Notes under the pieces: generated by a model
Told to the model about the DNA's origin: nothing
Seen by the model: the letters and a program-made list of their open reading frames with translations, nothing else
Database searches by the model: none
Shown here: one piece after another, positions 47,330-58,536 of the stretch
Layout of the letters: each line of letters begins with the position of its first letter
Position numbering within the stretch: position 1 is the stretch's first letter
Origin: Cyathus striatus
Taxonomy: Eukaryota > Basidiomycota > Agaricomycetes > Agaricales > Nidulariaceae
Length of the DNA: 64,000 nucleotides
Reading direction: 5' to 3'
Assembly: GCA_025738555.1 (NCBI GenBank)
Contig: JAOVFP010000006.1
Span: 1,178,001 to 1,242,000, forward strand
Position numbers and translations under genes: made by a program

Positions 47330-48071
47330 TGGATGACTTCCCGCAGCGTTTAGAAACCTAGATTAAATTTCTAAACGTCGTAAGCGAGATTGGCCGTGAT
47401 GCCGTTGTCCGAATCGGCTCACTTTGACAGCTGATCTCAAAACTGACCCCTTTCTAGATAATAATCTGGAAGAGGCCCCCCCCCCCCCTCTTCTAGTTCT
47501 AAACGCCCTCCTGTAAACGCATTTTCGATCTCCGACGCCAAAATCCCTGCAGGGACGTATCACCTCAAGATTCGTACTACTGATACCGTGCTCTCCCTCC
47601 CCTCGTATGACATAGTCGCAGTATAATTGGCGATGTAGTAGGCTCTATGTCATGTTATTTTGTATACTTATTCATCACAGTGATTCTTTGTGAAAAAAAT
47701 ATATCATTACATACTTATTTTTGAGAGAATCGGTCCACAGTGCCATTGAAGTTCTTCGCTATGGGAGGGAACAGCACTTATATCAAAGAAAAGGCTACAT
47801 CAGATTAGCATGCACATATGTACTGTTTACTTTACAGAGTTTCTGAGAGATTTAGTCGTAAAAAGACGGATAGAAAGCAATATCGTTGTGAATAAAAGAA
47901 AAGATAAACATGTGATAAGATTACTAAAGCGCTTATGAAATTTAGAAACGACATTGAAAGTCTGAGGGAAAATGTGCTATGGTTAGAAACGCAGACCTAG
48001 ATTAGCCGAGCGCCACTCGCTTAACGTTTAGAAAATAATCTGCGTTTCTAAACCCTGCGGGAAGTCACCCA
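47330..48071. mobile_element. TIR element with subterminal repeats, non-autonomous
   Basis: The ends are inverted copies: 'gatgacttcccgcagcgttt' on the left against 'ggtgacttcccgcagggttt' read from the right, similar for about 45 bp and both containing 'tttctaaacg'. Further copies of 'ttagaaacg' occur inside, and a C-run of 13 lies at about 47477. The element is about 740 bp with no transposase frame, so it fits a MITE. Target duplication not resolved. Confidence 0.6.
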
Positions 48072-48161
48072 ATAGTCAAGTGTTTCTACACTCTATGTTT
48101 GTAACATTCACGAAGGACGCTGCACAAACAGCTGACATACCAAGTCAAATTAGCAGAAATT

Positions 48162-48440
48162 TCAATCATCCGAGCTTTTGGTCCGCCCATATACGTTCTT
48201 ACTCATGCTTGTCTTGTTGCATTACTTTTCATTGCGGTCCAGCCCTGATATCTTAGCGACGTCTTCCGGATCTAATGCTGAGCTAGCTACAGATATGAGA
48301 TAGCTAGTAGACCAACGTGTATCTGGGAATTAAGCAGTGCTGACACCGATATTCCTTCTGCCTCTCGCATTTGACAGTAACTTGGTTCGGTGCAGCATTT
48401 TTACTAGTTGAGTCGTTGCGTGCAATAGAATAAGTACCCT
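48162..48440 (-). pseudogene. Aldo-keto reductase remnant (third copy)
   Basis: On the minus strand one can read GTYSIARND, then APNQVT, ERQKEY, LDPEDVAKISGLDRNEK, a stop, CNKT and VYGRTK. These correspond in order to the last two exons of paralogue 1 ([45 protein letters not shown]). Deletions, a stop and frame changes show it is dead. More decayed sequence may extend to about 48600. Confidence 0.75.
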
Positions 48441-49652
48441 TCCGTAATGACGATCAGATATAAAATCACAAGTCAAGACAAAAAGAATTACCACTGGGAG
48501 TATGAGCCGATTATGATCCATTTTTCATCGCAGTATCACTGAAAGTCTTTCCCTAACAAGCTGACTTCACCTCCCTGACGGCTTTGCTGCCTTTAAGAGT
48601 TGTTCAGGCTGCTATAATACATACCATTAAGGCACTGCTAGTTTAATGAAGCTTGAACGTCATGATATCAGTAGTTTTATGTGATTTATCGGATTTTAGT
48701 TGCCCTCTAGGAATGAGTTAATATTGATATATGTACGCGAATTAATAGCCCATACTTTAGTAGACAGCGACACCCTAGCGGCACCTACTAACGATGATAG
48801 CCAATTGTTTGAGAAATATTCCAGAAATTCAGTTTGTTCATAACATGCAACCCAACGTCGAACAAGAAATACATTCGATTAGCACCATTATAAACCACAG
48901 AAAGGTATTGAAGGGTTTCGCACGCGAATCATGAAATTGCGGTAGCATGCTAAGATGCGAGATTTTACTTACAGTAAAACATGTCCGCGGACCCATGGCG
49001 ACACCATGACAAAAATGTTTCGGAAGCATTGCATGTCACTAAAGAGACATTTGTAGAACGGTACTAGACTACAAATAGTGTTAATCAGTTCAGTTTATAG
49101 AGATTATAGGGGAACTTCCTGTCATGGCAGAGTCATGTAGACATATCTAAGTTCTGGTTCTGTCCCATATTGGTTCCATAAACTCGCGAAGCGCGCTAAT
49201 ATTAGCTGCTGGGGATGGGAAACCGTGAGTGGAATAAGAGGTTCATTCTCAAATCAGAAGTGGCTTACTCAGATGATACATGGGAACAGAATGTTTGCGA
49301 TGTTGAATGTCAAGTACATACAAAGAAATCTATCTCTTCGGATAATGAATTTGCAATAAACACTGACAGCAAAAAAAATAATATCATCAAAGCATTGGAG
49401 TGAAGTGCAATTAAATAACCACTACTGTGCGTAGTCAGTGACATAAGCTTGAAGCTTCGCAGGGAAAACACTTACGAAGCAAACAGTAGGCGGGAATTGC
49501 AAGTGGGTACGGTGTTCCTAAACCGTATGCCTCCTTCTTTCGGCTCAAGGCTAAGCGACGTCTCAGTCTCACCACGTGATGGGTCCATTGTCCTGTCAAC
49601 GTTTCAACCCTCGTCAATCTTATCAACTAAAGTATTTTTATAGTAAATAGTA
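48441..49652. other. Intergenic, probably degraded sequence
   Basis: About 1.2 kb with only short frames. The first 150 bp may hold further traces of the reductase remnant; nothing else was recognised. Confidence 0.4.
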
Positions 49653-50680
49653 CAGTCGAACTTGTCTTAACCCATAGGGGTCGGTGGACATAATAACCTA
49701 TGGGTTACTCTGGGTTATGGGCTGCCAGTGTTGGCGTGGTCAGTCAATGGAGGTCCGAATGGTCTGATTATGTCATGCACCATCTGACCTATAGACGGGT
49801 CCGTCAAACGTATTGACGGGGTCGCAAGGGTCTATAGTAAAATCGTTGCCACACCTTTCATGACCCAGGAATTAGAGCGCCGAGCGACGCCACATTTAAC
49901 GCTCGGTCCGTTGCTTAGTAATATAATTCGGCCTCTTCCATTGACCAGTCAGTGATTGACCTATCGACCGTCAATCATTGACTCGGACCCTCTTGACGGA
50001 CGGGGTCAGACCCCGTCAATGACAACGCTGTGGGCTGCTACGATACAGAGCTGCTTACGTAATATGACTTCTACTATATACAAAGATTGATTACATAATT
50101 AAAATTGCTACTTATGGGACTGTATGATTCACACCCAAAGCTCGCAAGGCTCTGCTCAACCTTTCTGGTATAGGGTACAGTGACATTCAAGAGGTACTTT
50201 GGCCTTGACAGGGTCTGCCTCATGACTTTGAGAGGGGTTTAAATCATACTAGTGATAGCACAACGATAGAAATGTGCTGGGGTACCATGCAGTGTCAGTA
50301 CAGAATAGAATGTAGCTACTTTCATATATTTGGTAGAAACCACTTACTATTACGCCTGGCTACATTAAATATAAACATTAAATAAAATGATAGATATTGA
50401 TTAGATAGTGATGGAAATGCAATGTAAGCGTTTCAGACAATGATGGACCTGACCCAAGCCTGACCTACAGCGCGACACGGAAGCATAAATTATGTCATAT
50501 TTCCTTTTTAGGACGTAAGTATGGGTTATAGATCTCTCTCAAACCTATGGTCTATAGGGTATCATAGGAATATGGGTTACAGACCCATTTCTCCCGCCCA
50601 CCGATTTGGTGGACAAAAAAACCCATGGGTTGTTCGCGGTTATGGGCTGCTGCGGGTATGGGATAGGACAAGTTCGACTG
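49653..50680. mobile_element. Pogo/Fot1-like element with TA target, non-autonomous
   Basis: The ends are perfect inverted repeats 'cagtcgaacttgtc', each flanked outside by TA. Subterminal copies of 'aacccata' and 'cccatgggtt' recur near both ends. TA target sites and TIRs starting CAGT are typical of Tc1/mariner-pogo elements of fungi. Without the nested MITE and its duplicated target the element is about 715 bp and has no transposase, so it depends on another copy. Confidence 0.75.
49726..50030. mobile_element. hAT-type MITE nested in the pogo-like element
   Basis: A 305-bp insert whose ends read CAGTGTTGGC and, inverted, CAGCGTTGTC. It is flanked by an exact 8-bp duplication 'tgggctgc' (49718-49725 and 50031-50038), which is diagnostic for hAT transposons. 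It contains an inner palindrome around 'gacggggtcagaccccgtca'. No coding capacity. Confidence 0.85.
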
Positions 50681-50682
50681 TA

Positions 50683-53391
50683 CATACTTTAATGGTGGAA
50701 TTAATTGCAGATATTCAAGAATCGAGACACCACATTCTTCAAAGGGCTGGGGGTGGGTGGGTGGGCATAAGTGCATATAATATATATAATTATATACTAT
50801 TAGATTTTATAAGTATGTACATGTAAATACGCGCTACCATAATTACAGGCCCCTACCAATGATTCATCCTACATACTTATCCATATTATCTTGCAACTCC
50901 CCTTTGTCCCTCATTTCCTTCCGTTCACGACAACTCTACCACCATCCGGCACATATGCGGTGCACCACGTCATCTCACCTCAACCTACCACACCCACCCA
51001 CACGTCGATCCCACTACCATGTCCCTACCTTCAAGTTATCACCTCGTCCCCACTTATCAGTAAGCCAAAACCTCTACAACTCCAACCATCCCAACCCACC
51101 CTGTACCAACTACCACCCTCTAAACTCCACTATTGGCTGAGCGTTCACGCAGTTGAGGAAGGGCGCTGAGATGAGGGAGTGGTTCCGCTTAGCGTTGAAT
51201 GCGCGCGTATCGATGATCGGCCTGACGGTTGGTTGGGAGGTTTCATTCTCTTTCTGTCATCAAATGAGAGGAAGGCCGACATTCGAGATAAACACTTAAC
51301 TTAAATAAGTCTATCGGTGCGGAATGTGTCTTCATGCGAGAGAGTGGCGACACATGTGGGGAGGAAGACAAAGAGCACAACACGATCCCTGGGAAACTGA
51401 GGTATGTTGATCGGTCTCGAGTATCACATGACATTATTTGCTACTATTTGGATTGGTCCAGGTACGGGGAGCCTGGAGAGGAGAAACACGATGTTCAGCT
51501 TGTATTCAACGCTCAGCGCTCAGCACTTGAATTATTTAGATATAAAAATTATGATGTATAACACACGTATATATAAGAATAGAAGGCTTTAGGTATGTTC
51601 TCATGCGATTTTCTCCCGAAATTTAGAGGGGTTTGTCTTAGTAGTGTCCCAGCACTATAAGCCTGGTTTAAACCTTAATCTCACTGTTAAACTGCTGTAC
51701 TCGTGTTTTCTATCATTTTCCGTTAATACAGCGTAGTATACATATTTATTTGTGCCACCTTCACTTTTACAGCAGATAATTGATAATTTCTTCTCGCTAT
51801 TTCCCGCACTCCCATTTGGTTCCCACGCAATATTGGTTGATTACGTAAGCTATTGTGAAGGGGCGTGGCGGCGTGGCGATCCATCAGGACGTTGATCGAC
51901 TAAGCACGAAGTCGAAAATACGAAGTATGCGGTTCCGGTACACGCTAAGTGGGAGATTTTAATTATAATTGAGTTTTAAATAATAAATTCAGTCCAGAAT
52001 AATCCATGTATATGCTTGCACGCACTGGAAAGGTTTGATGAGAATTTGAGTTGAATACACGGTGTGACAGTGCGTAGCGTCACAGGATTGATGACATTTG
52101 TGATCCGGGAGGCGCGAGCCGACAATCAAATGCACATGGCCACGAGCAAATCTGCCGCATCTCAGACTCATCCAGTTCTTTGACTTTGATTCGATTACTT
52201 ATGTACACTTTGACCATACTATCATGGAAAGCAAATCTCCCGGTCACACTCAACATCATAGCCCTCTGTATTTTAGTCAGAAAAATCAATAAGGACCATC
52301 AATATTTTGCACTGTTACTTATCCAATACTTGTCTGAGTCAAGGACTCACCTGATGTCTCTTCCTGTCTGTTACTTGACGAAATTCTCTGGTAAAAAGGG
52401 ACGGAAGCTGAAGGGAAAAGCACTCAAACGCAGACAATGTGACTGAGATCCAAGGACTCTCGAATTTGCAGGTTACTTATTACCTTCGTACAAAGTGACA
52501 AGGATGTTTCCCCGTGCATAGGAGTCGGTCAATACTACATCGCACATACGGACGAGGGGAGATACTCACCGGGGGATGGCCCTCGATCTATCGAAGATGC
52601 TAAGCAAGCTGGTGGAGGCGAAAAACAGTGCAACACTAGAGACCATACTCTCGCGCGCGCGTTAGATACCAGACAATATATTCAGAATAGGACTCAGGAC
52701 TCACCAGGGGGGTGACCCCCAACCCAGCTGGCTCCAGGAGAAACTTGATTGCAATGACGAATGGTGGTATCTGTGCTCAAGGACCCCATTGTACGACATA
52801 TATGCAGATATAAGTGCTCGCCGGCATTTGCCCTTCGCGATACCGAGAGATCCTATGAAGATGAAGAAATATCTGTTTACTGTAAGTGCCCCAATTCATC
52901 AAAATTGAAACCCCTGCACCCTAGTAGCGCACACTGGCCATATTGCACACCTCCGCCGCCTTCACTATCTTTCGTTTACTATCAATTGAACTTTGAATGC
53001 TCCCCCTCGCTTCTTGACATTCCCTCGCTGCATCACTTCCAGCTCAACTTCCTAGCTACTTCACCTATCTCGCTCGCGCATCAATCTCTAAACTTTTTTT
53101 TTTTTTCCTTCTATTTATTCCCGCGGGTCCACACTCTTTCAATTCACTTGTTTTTGAATGCTTATTGATTTATTAATTACATATAGCTAAAGCTACCGTA
53201 TGGTGCTAAGTACGTTGGTGGTCTAAAACTATCTACTGCTACCAATAATTATCTAAGGCTACTTCTACTTGACCACCCTGCTTTGAATGTGCTATTGTAT
53301 AGTACTTACTTATGTACGTTGTATGTATAGCTGTATAATTGTAATGATTGGGCTTCGAGGTGTTTTGTGGATGTGTGCACTGAGGCGGAAT
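50683..53391. other. Gene-poor stretch of 2.7 kb
   Basis: Mostly AT-rich with short open frames on both strands, none supported by motifs or introns. A C-rich pyrimidine stretch lies at about 50850-51130. A minus-strand frame at 52080-52289 (VTGRFAFHDSMVKVYISNRI) could be a gene remnant, but I do not recognise it. Confidence 0.4.
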
Positions 53392-53953
53392 TTATTCCCG
53401 GCCAGCTTCTACTACGTCGTCTTGATTTGGTCCAATTGTTGAGTTGTCGTCTGGTAAGGATGGTTCTCTTTCTTGGGCTTGGCTTCCATTTATTCGATTT
53501 CTCCTTGCTATGCCGTTCTCATTTCTTGTGAATGCACCGGATTTCTTCAAGAAATGAGCAAGAGCTTCTAATCCCTTCATCGTTCCGAGTATATCTGCCA
53601 GGACTATGTCTCTGGATACTTCTCTCAGAATCCTTCTCCATCTTTCATAACGAGGGCAGCTTGTTAGGATGTGTTCTCTCGTTTCTGTTACTCCTTCCTC
53701 GCAGGGACAAAGGTGTGGTTCTGTAGGGAAGAATCGGCGGCGAAATTCGCCAGTGTACGCGTGCCCTGTTCTGGTTTGGACTAATCTTCCAAATAGCTCT
53801 CTTTGTTTCGCATGAGCTCGTGCATGCTTCGTGGGTTTCAAGTTTGGTGGGATTCTATCTGCGATGGCAAACCACCCTTGTTTGGAGGCTGTTCTCCATT
53901 CTTGGATCCATTCCTTTTGTGCGGCTAGCTTCGCTCTACGAATTGCAGGCTAG
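53392..53953 (-). mobile_element. 3' fragment of a LINE-type retrotransposon
   Basis: On the minus strand from about 53953: EWIQEWRTASKQGWFAIADR, then RELFGRLVQTRTGHAYTGEF, CPCEEGVTETREHILTSCPRYERWR and a hydrophilic tail. The 'LVQxRTGH' and 'CxC(x7)E(x2)H(x4)C' pattern is the region after RNase H at the end of fungal non-LTR retrotransposon ORF2. Only this end is present, consistent with 5' truncation during insertion. The fragment meets the next gene's stop codon almost exactly. Confidence 0.7.
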
Positions 53954-53954
53954 G

Positions 53955-54998
53955 TCAATCTCTAAGCCAATTCTCAATCTCCTGTGTCACGTCATCGATC
54001 AATTCCTGCATCTGTGTCTTTGCACCTGCCGAACAATTTTTTCGTGAAGCAACAGAATGCTTTGCACCAACCTCATCTTGCCTCTGAACTCCCTTTGCAC
54101 AAACGATATTCCGCGCAGGTTGGTCACTTGCCGGTATAACACACTCAACTACTTTCTGTGCACCTGCTGAACGACTACCAACAGTATTTAGACCATCTAC
54201 ACCCTCATCTTCTTCAGGTATTGTATCCAAATAGGATATATTGGACTTTTCGCGCCACACGTCTTCACCCTTTGGAGGTACAGGCGGGGGAGCGAGATCT
54301 CCATCATGCTTGATATCTACTTCAGTTGTCCTCATAGATTGAGACCGAAGACATCCTGGATATGAGATACGCTTCGAAATGAAATCTAGCACATCTACCA
54401 ACTTAGATTCGGACTCTTCGCTCTCTAGATGCACATAGTCCATATCATCAATATCAATGTCATCACCGTAACTCCAGGTGTCATCGCCGTGAAAGATTAT
54501 ATCCAATGGCCACTCGTGGTCAGATTCCTCCTCCGGAATTATGGGAATTGTTCGGAGGTCTGAATTCCAGCATGCGATCTGGAATATGCACGAGTTCAAA
54601 TCATCCATTACGAAAGATGCTTTGTCGACTCCATCTGTGACACTCTCGCGATCCTCATCCAGGAGACATGGCTCCTGGTACTCTATATAATCATCATGTC
54701 GGTCCTTGCCGTCCAAGGAAACGAAAGAGTCGCTGTCGCTGTCAGATTCTTCTCCATCTCCGTGAAACACTGGTACGAACTCGGAAGAGCTATCATCAAC
54801 ATCTTCCTTATCAACGAAGGCATATGTATCAGTGTACTCGTCTTTGTGTGTCAAGTCCTTAAGACTGCGTGCGACATGATTGAAATAGCGTTTTACACCA
54901 CGACCATATCTACGCAAGTGCTTACCGCTGACTGACAGTCTACGCGGTAGTGTAATTGGGGCGGGACACATTTTCTTCGGGTGAAGTCGTGGAGACAT
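53955..54998 (-). CDS. Acidic protein of unknown function (347 aa)
   Basis: Single exon from ATG 54998 (MSPRLHPKKMCPAPITLP). An earlier in-frame GTG at 55145 lies upstream of the TATA box at 55121-55130, so the internal ATG is preferred. The N-terminal 50 residues are basic (RRLSVSGKHLRRYGRGVKRY); the middle is strongly acidic with Asp/Glu/Ser runs (DGEESDSDSDSFVS, HGDDTWSYGDDIDIDD); a PPPVPPKGE stretch may bind SH3 domains; the end is helical (TQMQELIDDVTQEIENWL). No signal peptide or membrane segment. The family is not recognised. Confidence 0.6.
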   Translation of the reverse strand: MSPRLHPKKMCPAPITLPRRLSVSGKHLRRYGRGVKRYFNHVARSLKDLTHKDEYTDTYAFVDKEDVDDSSSEFVPVFHGDGEESDSDSDSFVSLDGKDRHDDYIEYQEPCLLDEDRESVTDGVDKASFVMDDLNSCIFQIACWNSDLRTIPIIPEEESDHEWPLDIIFHGDDTWSYGDDIDIDDMDYVHLESEESESKLVDVLDFISKRISYPGCLRSQSMRTTEVDIKHDGDLAPPPVPPKGEDVWREKSNISYLDTIPEEDEGVDGLNTVGSRSAGAQKVVECVIPASDQPARNIVCAKGVQRQDEVGAKHSVASRKNCSAGAKTQMQELIDDVTQEIENWLRD

Positions 54999-55120
54999 TA
55001 TGTTTGTATAGGTTTGTAGATGAGCTTGTAGGTAGGTTGGCTGGTGAGTTATATAGCGTGAAGAGCAGAGCAGATGATGGCAGGAAAGAAAAAGTTTGTC
55101 CCCTTGAAGTGACTCGGAAA

Positions 55121-55130
55121 CCTTTATATA
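55121..55130 (-). promoter_or_regulatory. TATA box of the acidic-protein gene
   Basis: On the minus strand 'tatataaagg', about 125 bp upstream of ATG 54998. A good match to the TATA consensus, at a distance that leaves a leader of roughly 90-100 nt. Confidence 0.55.
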
Positions 55131-55281
55131 TACAGGTAAATTCAATTGGACATGTATTGAAATTCAATAGTTGAATTGAATATTGCACCGATCACCACGC
55201 TGACTCATTCCACTCTCCGATCAATTTCATTAATTTGGTGTCTAAATCTGTCCGGCGGCTAACTCAATGTTCACCACAAGT

Positions 55282-56774
55282 TCACCATCCCAAACGTTCC
55301 ATTGTCCAACCCCACATTAGCCCATCCGGTCCAACCTTATTACAAATCCTCTGATTTCTATCCAAAGCATTAATCTTCACAATGTCCTCAGAGTCCAACT
55401 TCGGAAGCTACCACATCGAACAATCAATACAAAAAATCACGATGAAGATGCAAATCAGATGGGAACACACCCTGATATTCTCTTTTTGCCTCTGATCGTT
55501 TTCACTTTTGGGTACGATCACTGTGTCGCGGGAGATGTGCCATGCAAGGATGATCTGATTCGGGGTCACGCCGTATTTCTTCGCTAGCTTACCGATAGTG
55601 GGGTCGTTCCGGACGATGGAGTACCCACTGGGTGTGTAGGCAGCGACAACGATGCCCTTGCTAGCGCAGTATTCAAGGAGTTCCGGTTGTTGGAGGTATG
55701 GGTGTAATCTGCAGCAAGAGATCAGATGTGTGCTCTGAGAAAGACCATTGGGAGCCACGTACTCGATTTGGTTAGCTGCAGGCGTAACTTTCGCCGTCTT
55801 TGATAGTTCCTCCAACCTACAGACATTTATTAGCACACAACATAAGGCCGAAGAAATGTAAACCTACGTTTTAATCGAGAAGTTACTAACACCAATAGAT
55901 TTTGTCTTTCCCTCCTGTAGGAGCTTTTCCATTTCGGCGTAAGCATCGCTGAAGGTGGGACTATCAGCGAGTTTCAACGCGCCATCTGCATTTGTCGGGA
56001 AAAACACCTCATCGCCTGATATTTGCTGTTAGACTTAGCAGGAGCTGGATGACGACACTACTTCGTACCTTCATATACTACACTTTGAGGCCAATGTATC
56101 AAGTACTACAAGGATCCAGGTCAGTTGTGCCGGTCATTTGGTATAACCGCAAAATCACGAACGAGATCAACGTAGTCCAGTCCTAGCCTTTGTAAACTCT
56201 GTTCCAACGATTCTCGCACTTTTCCAAAATGATTCCAACTACATGAAAGTGATCAGCATGATTGCCACTGTAGATCTCACGGCATGTAACGTACGGCAAC
56301 TTTGTGGTCACAAAAATCTCCTCTCTCGGGATTCCAGAGTCCCTTATGGCTTTCCCAACAGCAGGTTCAGTTTCTTCAGCCGTGCACATTAACGGCCATC
56401 TCAAATATACCAAATAAGGTGCTCACGATAAATGGTAGCAGTATCAATATGCCTGTAGCCGTTCTTCAGAGCTTGTACTAACCAGCTCGCTACGTGATCT
56501 TGGTTGGGAGCGCCTGGAAGGACAGCTTCGCCATCGCGGGCATCTATAGACAAAGTAACATTAGTGCATCTGCAGACGCAAAGGTATTCTGATGCGTTGT
56601 ACCTTTGTTGAAGTCTTTCTCACTTCCAGTATAAAATCCAAACGAGCCAGTAGCTATTGAGGGTGGTGTGAGTTGTAGTTGACACAAAATATTCCAGCAA
56701 AAGCGCGTACCTACGATGGGGATGCTAGCTCCAGTGTTAAGCTTCACTGTGCGTGTAACAGGGGTGAGAGACAT
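55282..56774 (-). CDS. Aldo-keto reductase, paralogue 2 (329 aa)
   Basis: Exons, in transcript order: 56711-56774, 56603-56653, 56427-56543, 56295-56373, 56163-56238, 56069-56105, 55868-56015, 55763-55816, 55471-55708, 55282-55407. All ten join in frame. Catalytic residues: D72 (HIDTATIY), Y77, K102 (VTTKLP) and H133 (DLYLIHWPQ). It shares several exon lengths with paralogue 1 (79, 76, 54, 126 nt) and ends in the same way ([10 protein letters not shown] against YGWTYEQLGW). It differs by an extra N-terminal segment ([20 protein letters not shown]) and by lacking the intron before GYSIVRND. The substrate is unknown. Confidence 0.88.
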
Positions 56775-58536
56775 GTTTAATTGTGAGGTATGTTGTTGTA
56801 TTTAGAGGATACTTGGTTGAGATTGCTGTTGGATTTCCAACAGGACGCTCTGGGCTTTATACTCCATGGTTCAAGCCCTCTCAACGAGACCTTCATATCG
56901 GAAAATGACAAATAAGTTCGCTGACGAAGACAATATCAATACAATTACCATAGAACCATACAACGCGCCATAAAGCCAGCCAGTTATCGCTTTATCCTCA
57001 GCGGACAAAGTTGCATTTACCGATGCATCCGGGAAATAATTCGGAAATTAACCTTTGTCCATTCAGTGGGTGAGAAAGAAAGTAGTGGAGGCATCTGTGA
57101 CATATACGATTTGTTAATCAGCAAATAACCAGCGGGAGCGTCAATTCAAAGATTGCAACGATGGAGACCAGTGGAGACCATCGTTACAGCGTTTAGGACT
57201 GGACGGAATTGCGAGCGCTTGATCATTTTGGCTCGCGTGGCAGAAACGCGTACCGTCGCGCATATACGTCACGCGTCAGTTTACATAACAAAATGAACTT
57301 TATGTAAATGAATTTGGCTGCAGGTGAGACTGGCGTCGAAAAGGTGCTGCAGGACTGAGGTCACCTTACCTCACTTCACTCGGCGCTGGAACGCAGCACA
57401 GATCGGAGCAGTAGTACTTACTTAGAAGTAAAGCCATGCCAACGCGTCGGCGCAATAAGGGGCAACGAGGATGTACATAAAATCGTGGTTGGGCCCCTGC
57501 TCTGGGTAGATTATGTATATCGGATAAAGTCGGTACGCATTATCTATTATAAAACTGGTTGTGAGGCCGGTTCAGAGGGTTTCAGCTTTAATTGGCCAGT
57601 GCAATCATTGATGATGTGTGTGCACTGTAAGGAGCGATGCTGTCGTCCTACATTTAGAGGAATACGTGCAGTATGTGGTAGGCTTACGCATAGGAGAACT
57701 TCCATTGCGCGAAGACGAGAGGAGGTTGGTGTTTGGGAATTGGAGTTCCGTGTATAGCCCCATGGAGGGCCCCCTTTTTCAGAATGGCACGAGTACATCC
57801 GCAAGGATGTAGATTAGTGTTAGACGCCGAACCCCGACCCGTAAATATAGATTATGGGCCATCATCCGTGGATTGGAACAATATCAGCAATGCCAGTATT
57901 ATAGTTGATTGAGACATGATTGAACGCAAGTAACAAGATCATTCGGTAGAACAATGCGAAGACATGATGAATAGAAGGCCGCATGGACCCACGTTGAGGT
58001 TGTTGAACAAGAAAGACGTGATGAGATCACGGTGAAAGCTGGAAGGTGGAAGCCAAGTTGGGACAAGAATAAAAGGCGCCCAGGGCAGACGCAGGTCCGG
58101 TGGGTCAGCCTGCATCCGAATCGCAGTAGGGCGAGCTGTAACGGGGTATGACGAGGCTGGAGGCGATACATTTCCCCGATCGGATGAACGGTGGCATTTC
58201 TATCAAGAGAGTGAACTAGAATGAAGCCATTTTGTATAAATTAATGGTTTGAAGTGGGAGTACGATATGAATGTGGCATGATATGATTTGTGGAGGAATG
58301 AGCAGACAAGTGAAAATGAAAAGCCGGACCGGGGCGGAGGGACCCTCGGAATCGGGTTTGTTGTACGCGTTGAGGATGATGAGAGCGGTGATACACGCCC
58401 AGTCCACGCCCCATTTATATGATCTCAGCCATGTCCTTCGCCCTGCCCCTCCTCCCCCATTCCCTCCTTTACCCCACTTTCCACTTATTTTTTCATTTTT
58501 TAATCTATTTCTAACCATATCCCCCATCCACCCACC
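56775..58536. other. Intergenic, 1.8 kb
   Basis: No gene assigned. At 57618-57812 a plus-strand frame reads VLHLEEYVQYVVGLRIGELP and ends in a stop; it might be a gene remnant, but I could not tie it to a family. The 100 bp before 58537 are pyrimidine-rich, as is common upstream of fungal start codons. Confidence 0.4.

Noticed and set aside
47476..47489. C-run of 13 as a functional element
   Set aside because: Isolated homopolymer inside a non-coding transposon; no other support.
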